From NCBI GenBank assembly GCA_947649205.1, contig CANSQM010000010.1, positions 27,410 to 91,409 of the forward strand: a stretch of 64,000 nt of DNA, given 5' to 3'. The position numbers were made by a program, and so were the translations under genes. Shown here piece by piece: positions 32,671 through 41,368 of the stretch. The stretch comes from an uncultured Enterorhabdus sp. GTDB taxonomy: Bacteria > Actinomycetota > Coriobacteriia > Coriobacteriales > Eggerthellaceae. Below the pieces are notes generated by a model. That model made no database searches. It was given only the letters and a program-made list of their open reading frames with translations, and had not been told where the DNA came from. Position 1 is the first letter of the stretch. Every line of letters begins with the position of its first letter.

Positions 32671-32735
32671 GCACCGTGTTCACTATAAACACTGTGTCAT
32701 ATTTTACTGGAAAACTGAGGAAGATTGTCATAATT

Positions 32736-33503
32736 ATGTTACTTGCTATTGACATAGGGAATACCCATACCGTTATCGGGGCCTACGACGGCGAGCGGCT
32801 CGCTGCCATGTGGCGCGTGGCCACCGATCGGTTGGTGACCGCCGACCAGCTGCGGGTGACCCTTTCCTCGCTTTTCGCCCTGGACGATCTCGCCCTAGCC
32901 GAGGTGCGGGCCTCGGCCGTGGCCTCGGTGGTGCCCCAGCTCAGCCGCGCGTGGATACAGGCCATCGCCGATGCCACGGGCACCGCGCCGCTCGTGTGCT
33001 CGGCCGAGACGGCGGCCGGGCTCTTCGAGGCGGACTACCCGCATCCCCACGAGATCGGGGCCGACCGCGTGGCCGATGCCGTGGCCGCCCGCAGTCTCTA
33101 CGGGGCTCCGGTCGTGGTGGTCGATTTCGGCACCGCCACCAACATCGAGGTGATCGACGGCGAGGGGCGTTTCCGTGGCGGCATTATCGCGCCGGGCGTG
33201 CAGACCTCGGCCAACGCCCTGTTCACCCACGGGGCCCAGCTGCCCGACATCGCGCTGGTGGTGCCCCCGGCCCCCATCGGCACCTCCACGGTGGAGGCCA
33301 TCCAAGCCGGCATCATGCTGGGGGAGGCCGATCGGGTGGACGGCCTCGTGCGCCGCATCTTCGCCCAGCTGGGCTACGAGGCCCCGGTCATCGCCACGGG
33401 CGGCCTGGCCCCGGTGGTGGCGCCCCATTCTGCCACCATCTCCACGGTGAACCCGGAACTGACCCTCCACGGCCTGCGCCTCATCGCCGAGCGGGCCCAA
33501 TAG
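32736..33503 (+). CDS. coaX: Type III pantothenate kinase
   Basis: A 255-residue ASKHA-fold kinase for the first step of coenzyme A synthesis. Conserved blocks: MLLAIDIGNTHTVIGAYDGE (phosphate-binding DxGNT), HPHEIGADRVADAVAA (pantothenate site), VVVDFGTATNIEVID and FRGGIIAPGVQ. Length equals the family norm, which supports the ATG at 32736 although the ribosome site (GAGGAAG) is about 12 bases away. The last gene before the folate C1 block. Confidence 0.92.
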   Translation: MLLAIDIGNTHTVIGAYDGERLAAMWRVATDRLVTADQLRVTLSSLFALDDLALAEVRASAVASVVPQLSRAWIQAIADATGTAPLVCSAETAAGLFEADYPHPHEIGADRVADAVAARSLYGAPVVVVDFGTATNIEVIDGEGRFRGGIIAPGVQTSANALFTHGAQLPDIALVVPPAPIGTSTVEAIQAGIMLGEADRVDGLVRRIFAQLGYEAPVIATGGLAPVVAPHSATISTVNPELTLHGLRLIAERAQ

Positions 33504-33678
33504 GGAAGAAGCCTCGGGGCCGTATCGGGGGGAAGTTGCGCCCTTGGGGGAACGGTGAGGGTCGCGGGGCGGTTCCATGGCTAGAATGGGGGCTGCGGCC
33601 CGCACGGGTGCGGGCGCATTCGTCAGAGGAGGCTGCCAGGACGTTCCCGGCGCCGTGACATGAGAAAGAGGGCCCGAC

Positions 33679-35367
33679 GTGTTGACCGACATTGAAATTG
33701 CCCAGGCGACCGAACCGAAACCCATTGGCGAGATCGCCGCCATTGCCGGCGTCGACGAGAAGTACCTTGAGCTGTACGGCAACTACAAGGCCAAGGTGGA
33801 TTTCAACCTGCTGCGCGAGGAGGAGCACGCTTCCGGCAAGCTCATCCTGGTGACCGCCATCAATCCCACGCCGGCCGGCGAGGGCAAGACCACCACCACC
33901 GTGGGTCTGGCCGACGCCCTGGCCCAGCGCGGGAAGAACGTGGTCGTGGCCCTGCGCGAGCCGTCGCTCGGCCCCGTGTTCGGCATCAAGGGCGGCGCTG
34001 CCGGCGGCGGCTATGCCCAGGTGGTGCCCATGGAGGACATCAACCTGCACTTCACCGGCGACTTCCATGCCATCGGCGCGGCGAACAACCTGCTCGCGGC
34101 TTTGCTGGACGCCCATATCCAGAACGGTAACGAGCTGAACATCGATGTCCGCAAGATCACCTGGAAGCGCGTGGTGGACATGAACGACCGCCAGCTGCGC
34201 CACATCGTGGACGGCCTGGGCGGCAAGGCCCACGGCGTGCCCCGCGAGGACGGCTTCGACATCACCGTGGCCAGCGAGGTCATGGCCATCTTCTGTTTGG
34301 CCACCTCCATTACCGACCTGAAGGAGCGTTTGGGCCGCATCGTGGTGGGCTACACCTACGACGATAAGCCGGTCACGGCCCACGACCTGAAGGCCGAGGG
34401 CGCCATGGCCGCGCTTTTGAAGGACGCCCTGAAGCCGAATCTCGTGCAGACCTTGGAAGGCACCCCGGCCTTCGTGCACGGCGGCCCCTTCGCCAACATC
34501 GCCCACGGCTGCAACTCCATCATGGCCACCCGCATGGCCATGGCCCTCGGCGACTACTGCGTGACCGAGGCCGGCTTCGGCGCCGATCTGGGCGCGGAGA
34601 AGTTCCTCGACATCAAGTGCCGCCTGGCGGGGCTTAAGCCCGATGCCGTGGTGGTTGTGGCTACCGTGCGCGCGCTCAAGAACCACGGCGGCGTGGCCAA
34701 GGCCGACCTGAACGAGGAGAACCTGGAGGCGCTGGAGGCGGGTCTGCCGAACTTGCTGCAGCACGTGGAGAACATCACCAACGTGTACAACCTGCCCTGC
34801 GTGGTGGCCATCAACGCCTTCCCGACCGACACCAAGGCCGAGCTGGACCTGGTGGAGGCCAAGTGCCGCGAGCTGGGCGTGAACGTGGCCCTGTCGGAGG
34901 TGTGGGCGCGCGGCGGCGAGGGCGGCCTGGCCCTGGCTGACGAGGTGGTGGCCCTCTGCGAGAACGGCGACGCGGCCGGCCGCTCGGCCGAGACCTTCGC
35001 GTTCTCCTATGAGGACGACCTGTCCATCGCCGAGAAGATCGAGGCCATTGCCCGTCGCGTCTACCGGGCCGACGGCGTGGTGTTCGAGCCCGCGGCGCAG
35101 AAGGAGATCGCGCAGCTGGAGGCGCTCGGCTTCGGCGATATGCCCGTGTGCATGGCCAAGACTCAGTACTCGTTCAGCGACGATGCCACCAAGCTCGGTG
35201 CCCCCCGCGGCTTCACCGTCACGGTGCGCCAGGTGAAGGTATCCGCCGGTGCCGGCTTCATCGTGGCGCTCACCGGCTCCATTATGACCATGCCCGGCCT
35301 GGGCAAGGCCCCGGCCGCCCACAAGATCGACGTGCTAGAAGACGGTACCATTGTGGGGTTGTTCTAA
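33679..35367 (+). CDS. fhs: Formate--tetrahydrofolate ligase
   Basis: A 562-residue enzyme that activates formate to 10-formyl-THF with ATP. The nucleotide-binding loop [20 protein letters not shown] is at ~60-80; [32 protein letters not shown] residues (97-125, read in parts) are the family signature. Start GTG at 33679. It opens the C1 branch completed by fchA and folD downstream; with the formate channel it suggests formate assimilation, in purine synthesis or a Wood-Ljungdahl methyl branch. The stop codon lies in the loop of a 10-base hairpin. Confidence 0.95.
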   Translation: MLTDIEIAQATEPKPIGEIAAIAGVDEKYLELYGNYKAKVDFNLLREEEHASGKLILVTAINPTPAGEGKTTTTVGLADALAQRGKNVVVALREPSLGPVFGIKGGAAGGGYAQVVPMEDINLHFTGDFHAIGAANNLLAALLDAHIQNGNELNIDVRKITWKRVVDMNDRQLRHIVDGLGGKAHGVPREDGFDITVASEVMAIFCLATSITDLKERLGRIVVGYTYDDKPVTAHDLKAEGAMAALLKDALKPNLVQTLEGTPAFVHGGPFANIAHGCNSIMATRMAMALGDYCVTEAGFGADLGAEKFLDIKCRLAGLKPDAVVVVATVRALKNHGGVAKADLNEENLEALEAGLPNLLQHVENITNVYNLPCVVAINAFPTDTKAELDLVEAKCRELGVNVALSEVWARGGEGGLALADEVVALCENGDAAGRSAETFAFSYEDDLSIAEKIEAIARRVYRADGVVFEPAAQKEIAQLEALGFGDMPVCMAKTQYSFSDDATKLGAPRGFTVTVRQVKVSAGAGFIVALTGSIMTMPGLGKAPAAHKIDVLEDGTIVGLF

Positions 35368-35378
35368 AGAACAACCCC
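35355..35378 (+). terminator. Hairpin with the fhs stop codon in its loop
   Basis: GGGGTTGTTC (35355-35364), loop TAAA holding the TAA stop, GAACAACCCC (35369-35378). The perfect 10-base stem has no T-run. A similar stem precedes the repeat copy after kdpC. Confidence 0.65.
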
Positions 35379-35389
35379 ACGCAGCTGCC

Positions 35390-35504
35390 GCTGCGGCTCC
35401 GACCGGCACCTGGCCTTGCACCTCACCGCTCTCCCTCGCGGCGCGAAGGCCGCTCGGCCGCGGTTCGGCCCAATGCCAGGCACCGGTCGAACCCTCGCTG
35501 ACTT
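35390..35504 (+). repeat. 115-base palindromic interspersed repeat, copy 2
   Basis: Starts GCTGCGGCTCCGACCGGC and ends CCTCGCTGACTT. The outer 20 bases pair imperfectly with the region around GCCAGGCACCGGTCG, and the centre carries GCGGC/GCCGC hairpins. Closest to copy 3 at 46519. It lies directly after the fhs stop hairpin. Confidence 0.85.
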
Positions 35505-35541
35505 CCTTGGGCGAACCAGCGATTTTTGATATCTCGATTAA

Positions 35542-35576
35542 AAGGCCCGCAGCTTCAAGCTGGGGGCCTTGTTTGT
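35542..35576 (+). terminator. Intrinsic terminator after fhs
   Basis: AAGGCCC (35542-35548) pairs with GGGCCTT (35564-35570), with an inner AGC/GCT extension, followed by GTTTGTT. It ends the fhs transcript past the repeat. Confidence 0.75.
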
Positions 35577-35584
35577 TGCTAGAA

Positions 35585-35674
35585 TAAAAAAAGAAAGCCC
35601 GGCGGCAACCGGGCTTAATCATTAACACCGCGCCGCCCGTACCAGGTCTAGCCACCTACGGGCTTTGCCAGTGC
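35585..35674 (-). ncRNA. Candidate minus-strand small RNA
   Basis: On the minus strand TTGCGC (35709-35704), a 17-base spacer and TATACT (35686-35681) form a near-ideal promoter. About 90 bases later a textbook terminator follows: AAGCCCGG/CCGGGCTT arms (35616-35609, 35602-35595) with TTCTTTTTTT after it. Between them GCCCGTA/TACGGGC (35664-35658, 35640-35634) forms a stem with an inner GGT/ACC pair. No open reading frame of note is inside. It lies antiparallel between fhs and fchA. No Rfam family was recognised; SRP, 6S and tRNA do not fit. Confidence 0.6.
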
Positions 35675-35741
35675 CCTTGTAGTATAACTGCTTCGGCGCC
35701 CTGGCGCAAGGAGGCGCGACCGCTCAAAGGGAGGAGCGAAT

Positions 35742-36356
35742 ATGGTAGATACCGAGTTCATCGACGCGCTGGCATCGAAGGCGCCCACGCCGGGCGGCGG
35801 CGGGGCGAGCGCCTACGCCGGGGCCCTGGCGAGCGCTTTGGCCTCCATGGTGGGCAACCTCACCGTGGGGAAGAAGAAGTACGCGGCGGTAGAGGAGCGC
35901 GTTCAGACTGAGCTGGCGGAACTTGAGGATACGCGCATCCGCCTGCTGGAGCTCATCGACGAGGACGCCGAGGCCTTCGCGCCCCTGGCGGCGGCCTACG
36001 GGCTGCCGCGGGGTACCGAGGAGGAGGCCGCTGCCCAGCGCGCGGCGCTCCAGGCGGCTCTCGTGGGTGCCTGTGAGGCGCCCCTGGCCATTATGGGCCA
36101 GTGCGTGCAGGTCATCGAATCCTGCGTGTTTTTGGCCCGTCACGGCTCGGTGCTGGCCGTGTCCGACGCCGGGGCCGGGGCGGTGCTGGCCAAGGCGGCC
36201 CTTCTGGCGGCCAGCCTGAACGTGCGCATCAACATCGGCTCCATGGACGACGAGGCCCGGGCCGCCGCCTACCGCGACCAGATGGAGGATCTCATCGCCG
36301 CTGGCAGCGCCCTGGCCGACGATGTGTACGCCGATGTGGTGGAGAGGTTGGGATAA
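35742..36356 (+). CDS. fchA: Formimino-THF cyclodeaminase / methenyl-THF cyclohydrolase FchA
   Basis: A 204-residue helical protein of the FTCD_C family: opening FIDALASKAPTPGGGGASAYAGALASAL, the conserved GKKKY stretch and a C-terminal region with AASLNVRINIGSM (quoted in parts). It hydrolyses methenyl-THF to formyl-THF and, in amino-acid degraders, deaminates formimino-THF. A GGGAGGAG site precedes the ATG. The stop TAATG overlaps the folD start. Its cyclohydrolase activity would replace the one apparently lost in the neighbouring FolD. Confidence 0.9.
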   Translation: MVDTEFIDALASKAPTPGGGGASAYAGALASALASMVGNLTVGKKKYAAVEERVQTELAELEDTRIRLLELIDEDAEAFAPLAAAYGLPRGTEEEAAAQRAALQAALVGACEAPLAIMGQCVQVIESCVFLARHGSVLAVSDAGAGAVLAKAALLAASLNVRINIGSMDDEARAAAYRDQMEDLIAAGSALADDVYADVVERLG

Positions 36357-37216
36357 TGGCGAAGCTGCTTACCGGTAAGGAAGTGTCGGCGGCCCTGGCC
36401 GACGATCTGGTGCCGCGCATCGAGCGCCTCGCCGCGGCCGGCATGACCCCGACCCTGGCCATCGTGCGGGTGGGGGAGCGTCCCGACGACCTGTCCTACG
36501 AGCGCACCGCGCGCAAGCGGGCCGAGGCTCTCGGTATCGCCGTGCGCCGCTTCGAGCTGGCCGCTGAGGCGTCCCAGGCCGAGCTCGAGGCTGTCATCGA
36601 GGCGGTGAACGGCGACGAGGCCGTCCACGGCTGCCTGCTGTTCCGCCCCTTGCCCCCCTCCATGGACGAGCGCGCCGTCTGCGACCGTCTGGCTCCGGAA
36701 AAGGATATCGACGGTATCGGCTCCGCGTCGCTGGCGGGCGTGTTCGCCGACACGGGGGAGGGCTTTCCGCCGGCTACGGCCCAGGCCTGCCTGGAGATGC
36801 TGGACTTCTATGGCATTCCCGTGGCGGGCAAGCGGGTGGTGGTGCTCGGCCGCAGCCTGGTGATCGGGCGCCCGGTGGCCATGATGCTCTTGGCCCGCCA
36901 TGCCACGGTCACCCTGGCCCATTCCCGCACCGAGGATGCGGCGGCCCACACGCGCGAGGCCGACATCGTGGTGTGCGCCACGGGCCGCGCCCGGGCCTTC
37001 GGGCCGGAGTTCTTCGCGCCGGGCCAGACGGTGCTCGACGTGGGCATCAACTTCGACGCCGACGGCAACCTCTGCGGGGACGTGGACTTCGACGCCGTGG
37101 AGTCCGTGCTGGGGCCCGAAGGCGCCATCACCCCGGTGCCCCGGGGCCTCGGCGGCGTGACCACGACGGTCACCATGGCCCACGTCGTGCGGGCTGCCGA
37201 GGCGGCCTGTCGGTAG
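36356..37216 (+). CDS. folD: FolD methylene-THF dehydrogenase with degenerate cyclohydrolase site
   Basis: A 286-residue FolD. The cofactor and fold motifs are kept (KDIDGIG, GRSLVIGRPVAMML, TPVPRGLGGVTTTV). The catalytic motif YxxxK of bifunctional FolD reads YERTA here, so Ala52 stands where the essential lysine should be. The conserved Gln of GxLVQLPLP is also lost (GCLLFRPLP). Dehydrogenase activity is likely retained, cyclohydrolase activity probably not. The gene overlaps fchA by one base (TAATG), so the two are co-translated and complementary. The ungapped alignment to E. coli FolD is from memory. Confidence 0.9.
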   Translation: MAKLLTGKEVSAALADDLVPRIERLAAAGMTPTLAIVRVGERPDDLSYERTARKRAEALGIAVRRFELAAEASQAELEAVIEAVNGDEAVHGCLLFRPLPPSMDERAVCDRLAPEKDIDGIGSASLAGVFADTGEGFPPATAQACLEMLDFYGIPVAGKRVVVLGRSLVIGRPVAMMLLARHATVTLAHSRTEDAAAHTREADIVVCATGRARAFGPEFFAPGQTVLDVGINFDADGNLCGDVDFDAVESVLGPEGAITPVPRGLGGVTTTVTMAHVVRAAEAACR

Positions 37217-37243
37217 GTCGTACCGCTGCCCGATTCCTCTGGG

Positions 37244-37270
37244 AGCCCCGTCTTTGGCGGGGCTTTCTCG
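37244..37270 (+). terminator. Terminator after folD
   Basis: AGCCCCG (37244-37250), 7-base loop, CGGGGCT (37258-37264), then TTCTCG. A short but GC-rich stem. Confidence 0.65.
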
Positions 37271-37305
37271 TGAAATGATATGTCTTTCGCTGATATTCAC
37301 GAGAA
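37265..37305 (+). promoter_or_regulatory. 10-base inverted repeat in the focA leader
   Basis: TTCTCGTGAA (37265-37274) and TTCACGAGAA (37296-37305) match perfectly around 21 bases. The right arm ends inside the GAGAAGGAG ribosome site of the FNT gene, so the stem could mask it; the left arm overlaps the folD terminator tail. Confidence 0.5.
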
Positions 37306-37316
37306 GGAGAGCGACC

Positions 37317-38138
37317 ATGTCCATCTTCACGCCCACCGAGATCACCGATAACTACATGAAGGCTTCGGTGGGAAAGGCGGCATCGCCGGCGTGGCGCCTG
37401 TTCGTCCTCGCCGTGGCCGCGGGCCTGCTCATCGGCCTGGGCGGCGTGACCTCCTCCACGGCGGCCCACGCCCTCGACAACGCCGGCATGGTGCGCCTCG
37501 TCTCGGGCCTCATCTTCCCCGTGGGTCTCATGATGGTCATCCTCATGGGCACCGAGCTGTTCACGGGCAACGCCCTCATGATCACCGCCGCCCTCGACGG
37601 CAAGATCACCTGGGGGCGCCTCGGGCGCAACTGGGCCATCGTGTTCGCCGGCAACCTGGTGGGCGCGGTGCTCCTGGCCGCCTGCATGGCCTTCTTCGGC
37701 CAGCTGAACATCGGCGGGGGCGACTTGGCGGTGTACACGGCGAAGGTGGCCGCCACGAAGAACGGGCTGCCCTGGCTGAACGCCTTTGTGCTGGGCATCT
37801 TCTGCAACCTCATGGTGTGCATCGCGGTGTACCAGGCCAACACCGCCCAGGACACCGCCGGCCGCATCCTCGGCATCTTCTTCCCCATCATGGGCTTTGT
37901 GCTGGCCGGCTTCGAGCACTGCGTGGCCGACATGTACTACGTGCCCGCGGGCATCTTCGCCTATATGAACCCGGCCTACACCGGCATGATCGACGCGGCG
38001 GGCGTCAACACCGCCCTGCTCACCTTCGGCGACTTCATCACGGCGAACCTCATTCCCGTGACTCTGGGCAACATCGTGGGTGGCGTGGCCGTGGGCGTTG
38101 TCATGTACGCCTGCCACGCCACGAAGAAGCGGAAGTAG
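37317..38138 (+). CDS. Formate/nitrite channel (FNT family)
   Basis: A 273-residue protein with six membrane segments and FNT motifs (FPVGLMMVILMGTELFTGN, FVLAGFEHCVADMYYVP with the central His, TLGNIVGG). It passes formate, nitrite or related small anions. Next to fhs-fchA-folD formate uptake is the best guess; nitrite cannot be excluded because the window also has nrfA. AGAAGGAG precedes the ATG. The 41-base leader dyad hints at translational control. Confidence 0.87.
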   Translation: MSIFTPTEITDNYMKASVGKAASPAWRLFVLAVAAGLLIGLGGVTSSTAAHALDNAGMVRLVSGLIFPVGLMMVILMGTELFTGNALMITAALDGKITWGRLGRNWAIVFAGNLVGAVLLAACMAFFGQLNIGGGDLAVYTAKVAATKNGLPWLNAFVLGIFCNLMVCIAVYQANTAQDTAGRILGIFFPIMGFVLAGFEHCVADMYYVPAGIFAYMNPAYTGMIDAAGVNTALLTFGDFITANLIPVTLGNIVGGVAVGVVMYACHATKKRK

Positions 38139-38241
38139 GCAACCGCTGACGAAATCGTCAGGGATGTCGGGGATGTGTGGGTTATCTGGTCAGGTTTTGC
38201 GGCTTCGGCCGTTTCGACTGATCAGCGCCGCGCGGGCGGGC

Positions 38242-38253
38242 TATGATAGCCCT
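38242..38253 (+). promoter_or_regulatory. Leaderless-type promoter of tsaE
   Basis: TATGAT at 38242-38247 is followed by six bases and the ATG at 38254, with no ribosome site. A GGCTA/TAGCC dyad surrounds it. Confidence 0.5.
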
Positions 38254-38766
38254 ATGGCCAACGGACTGACATACCAGCGCACAACCACCACCCCCGAGGC
38301 GACCAAGCAGCTCGCCTCCACCCTGGCGCCCTATCTGCACCCGGGCGACGTAGTGGTGCTCGACGGCGACTTGGGCGCCGGCAAGACCCAGTTCGTGCAA
38401 GGGGTGGCCGCCGCCCTCGGCGTGCGCTCGCCGGTGACGAGCCCCACCTTCAACATCCTGCTCGAGTACGGTGAGGGGCGCATTCCGGTATACCACTACG
38501 ACCTGTACCGCCTCGACGATCGCTTCCAGCTGGAGGATATTGACTACTACAGCGCCATCGACGGCGATGGCGACGGGGTGGCCTTCGTGGAATGGGCCGA
38601 GAAGTTCCCCGAGGACATGCCCTACGACTACCTGGAGCTGACCGTCACCGTGGAGGGTGACGGCGCCCGCCGCATCGTGGCCCATTCCTACGGTGCCCGG
38701 TCGCGCCAGCTGCTCTGCGTGTGGGCCAACGACTCGAAATCCCGCCTGGGGAAGTGCAAGCTGTAG
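38254..38766 (+). CDS. tsaE: t6A synthesis ATPase TsaE
   Basis: A 170-residue P-loop protein: Walker [11 protein letters not shown] (~38-47), [18 protein letters not shown] and VEWAEKF motifs. TsaE supports turnover of the TsaB-TsaD complex that puts threonylcarbamoyl on A37 of ANN-decoding tRNAs. The ~20 C-terminal residues ([18 protein letters not shown]) are an extra tail. Its partners TsaB and TsaD are encoded next as one fused protein. Confidence 0.92.
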   Translation: MANGLTYQRTTTTPEATKQLASTLAPYLHPGDVVVLDGDLGAGKTQFVQGVAAALGVRSPVTSPTFNILLEYGEGRIPVYHYDLYRLDDRFQLEDIDYYSAIDGDGDGVAFVEWAEKFPEDMPYDYLELTVTVEGDGARRIVAHSYGARSRQLLCVWANDSKSRLGKCKL

Positions 38767-38873
38767 CCTCGCGCAACCGTCATTTTTGTCATCTCGCAGC
38801 GGCCGACGACCGCGCGCGGGGGCTGCGGTACAATACCGGGACGATATACCGACACGGCATGGAAGAGGTTTCC

Positions 38874-41336
38874 GTGAGTACAGCTGCGCGCTCCTTCGTT
38901 CTCGCTTTCGATACCGCCAACGAGGTCATTGCCCTGGGGCTCGGGCAGCTGTGCGCCGACAGGTCCGCGGTGACGGTCGTGGCCTCGGCGGAAGTGGAGG
39001 CGCGGCGAGCCTCGAACACCCAGCTCATTCCCCGCATTGACCGCCTGTGCGCCGAAGCGGGCGCGGCCCGCGACGAGATCGCCTGCGTGGCCGTGGGCCG
39101 CGGGCCGGGGTCGTTCACCGGCGTGCGCATTGCCCTCGCCACGGCCAAGGGCATCGCGAGCGCCCTGGGCGCGGCCCTTGTGGGGGTCTCTTCCCTGGAT
39201 GCCGTGGCCTGGGGTCTGTGGGACGCGGGCCTGCGCGGCACCGGTGCCGTGGTGGCCGACGCCATGCGCCGGGAGGTATACCCGGTGCGCTTCGCGCTGA
39301 CCGACGGCGGTGCGGTGCGCCTGACGGCCGACCGGGTGGTGAAGGCCGCCGAGGCCGCCGAAGAGCTGGCCGCGGGCGGTTCCCTGGATTTCGTGGCCGG
39401 CGATGGCCTGCGCAAGTACGGCGAGCTGTTTGCCGCGACGGCCCCCTGCGCCCCCGAGGCCCTCTGGGCGCCGACGGGCCGCGGCCTGCTCCAGGCGGTG
39501 CAGGCCGCTTGGCGGGCGGGGGAGTGCGACCCCCTCGACCGGGAGCGCCACGATCCGGGGCTGCTGCTGCCGGTATACACGCGCCTGTCCGACGCCGAGG
39601 AGAGCGAGCGGCAGCGCCTGGCCCGGGCCGATGGGGCTCTGGCGGGCACGCGCGGGTCGAGGCACGTGACCATGAACGACACGGCCATCGCCAACGCCCG
39701 GGCCAACGGCGAGGGCATTGCCTACAAGCCCCTGGACGCACGGCACGTGGCCGCCGTGGCCGCTTTGGAATCCCAGGTCATGGGATCGGATGCCTGGAGC
39801 GAGGCCCTCGTGGCCGACGAGCTGGGCCGTCCCGACCGCCTCTGGTGGGCCGCCTACGCCGCCGACCCGAAGATGCCGCTTACGGCCGACGCGCCCCTGG
39901 TGGGCTATGCCGGCGGCTGGGTGGTGGACGGCGACGTGCAGATCCTGAAGGTGGGGGTCGATCCGGCCTGGCGCCGCCACGGCATTGCCCGAATGCTGCT
40001 GGCCCGCGTGGCCGACGACGCCCGCAACCTGGGAGCCCGCACCTGCTCGCTGGAAGTGCGGGCGGCCAATGCGGGGGCCCAGGCGCTCTACGGGGCCCTC
40101 GGCCTGACCGTGGCGGGGAAGCGCCCGCGCTACTATTCCGACGGGGAAGACGCCGTCATCATGGCGGGCCCCTTGCCCACCCTGGCCCTGGCGGCCCTGC
40201 CCAACGGCGAGCCGGCCGCATCGGTGCCCGCGTCCGAGCCGGGATCGGGAACGGCGCCCTGCGGAAGCGCCCCGGAAGGGGAAGCAGCGGCCCCGGCGCA
40301 CCCGCTCATCCTCGCCATCGAGTCGTCCTGCGACGAGACCGCCGCCGCCGTCATCGACGGTGCGGGCGTGCTGCGCAGCGACGTGGTGGCCACGCAGGTG
40401 GACTTCCATGCCCGCTTCGGCGGGGTGGTGCCCGAGATTGCCAGCCGCAAGCACATCGAGGCCATCTGCGGCGTGTGCGACGAGGCCCTGGACCGGGCCG
40501 CGGGAAGCCTCGGCCGGGGTGCCCTGGCCTGGCGCGATCTGGACGCCGTGGCCGTCACCTACGCCCCGGGGCTCGTGGGAGCGCTCGTGGTGGGCGTGGC
40601 CTTCGCCAAGGGGGCGGCCTGGGGCGCCGATCTCCCCTTCATCATCGTGAACCACCTGGAAGGGCACCTCTACGCCAACCGGATCGGCCTTGCGGACTTC
40701 GCGCCCCCGGCCGTGGTGTCGCTGGTGTCCGGCGGTAACACCATGCTCGTGTACATGGCCGGCTGGGGCGACTACCGCGTGCTCGGTGCCACCATCGACG
40801 ATGCGGTGGGGGAGGCCTTCGACAAGGTGGCCAAGGCCCTGGGGCTCGGCTACCCGGGCGGCCCGGTGGTGTCGAAGTTCGCCGCCGAGGGCGACCCGGA
40901 CGCCATTCCCTTCCCCCGAGCCATGCTGCATTCGGGGGATTTGCGCTTCTCTCTCTCGGGCCTGAAGACCGCCGTGGTCACCTATATCAACGGCGAGCGG
41001 GCCGCCGGCCGGGATCTGAACGTGCCCGACATCTGCGCGAGCTTCACGGCCGCCGTGGTGGACGTGCAGGTGGCCAAGGCCCGGACAGCTCTGGAAGAGA
41101 CCGGGGCGCCGACGTTCTGCCTCGGGGGTGGCGTGGCGGCCAACCCCACGCTGCGGGCGGCCTACGAGCGGCTCTGCGCCGAGATGGGGGTGCGTCTCGT
41201 TATGCCCCCGCTCGCCTCCTGCGGCGACAACGCCGGCATGATCGCCGAGGTGGCCCTCGACCGCTACCGCGCCGGCGCCTTCGCCCCCCTCGACACCGAC
41301 GCGGCGGCCCACGGCGATCTGGAAGAGCCCTACTAA
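38874..41336 (+). CDS. tsaD: TsaB-RimI-TsaD triple fusion for tRNA t6A synthesis
   Basis: An 820-residue chain holding three normally separate proteins. Residues ~1-255 are TsaB (FVLAFDTANEVIALGL; GRGPGSFTGVRIALATAKG). Residues ~280-430 are a RimI-type N-acetyltransferase (LKVGVDPAWRRHGIARMLL). Residues ~475-820 are TsaD (AIESSCDETAAAVIDGAG; metal-binding HLEGH at 594-598; VSGGNTML; CLGGGVAANP). TsaB-TsaD form the threonylcarbamoyl-transfer core; RimI acetylates ribosomal protein S18. The GTG at 38874 with GGAAGAGG upstream is preferred; ATG 38859 is possible. One reading frame, no frameshift. Confidence 0.93.
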   Translation: MSTAARSFVLAFDTANEVIALGLGQLCADRSAVTVVASAEVEARRASNTQLIPRIDRLCAEAGAARDEIACVAVGRGPGSFTGVRIALATAKGIASALGAALVGVSSLDAVAWGLWDAGLRGTGAVVADAMRREVYPVRFALTDGGAVRLTADRVVKAAEAAEELAAGGSLDFVAGDGLRKYGELFAATAPCAPEALWAPTGRGLLQAVQAAWRAGECDPLDRERHDPGLLLPVYTRLSDAEESERQRLARADGALAGTRGSRHVTMNDTAIANARANGEGIAYKPLDARHVAAVAALESQVMGSDAWSEALVADELGRPDRLWWAAYAADPKMPLTADAPLVGYAGGWVVDGDVQILKVGVDPAWRRHGIARMLLARVADDARNLGARTCSLEVRAANAGAQALYGALGLTVAGKRPRYYSDGEDAVIMAGPLPTLALAALPNGEPAASVPASEPGSGTAPCGSAPEGEAAAPAHPLILAIESSCDETAAAVIDGAGVLRSDVVATQVDFHARFGGVVPEIASRKHIEAICGVCDEALDRAAGSLGRGALAWRDLDAVAVTYAPGLVGALVVGVAFAKGAAWGADLPFIIVNHLEGHLYANRIGLADFAPPAVVSLVSGGNTMLVYMAGWGDYRVLGATIDDAVGEAFDKVAKALGLGYPGGPVVSKFAAEGDPDAIPFPRAMLHSGDLRFSLSGLKTAVVTYINGERAAGRDLNVPDICASFTAAVVDVQVAKARTALEETGAPTFCLGGGVAANPTLRAAYERLCAEMGVRLVMPPLASCGDNAGMIAEVALDRYRAGAFAPLDTDAAAHGDLEEPY

Positions 41337-41368
41337 GCCATCAATCCCATACCGATGACATCCCGCTG

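Noticed and set aside
35585..35674. SRP RNA, 6S RNA or tRNA on the minus strand
   Set aside because: It lacks the GGAAGCAGCC-type SRP loop, is too short for 6S, and has no cloverleaf.
38721..38873. N-terminal extension of the TsaB-RimI-TsaD protein
   Set aside because: It would overlap the end of tsaE, has no conserved residues and lacks a ribosome site; TsaB homology begins just after GTG 38874.
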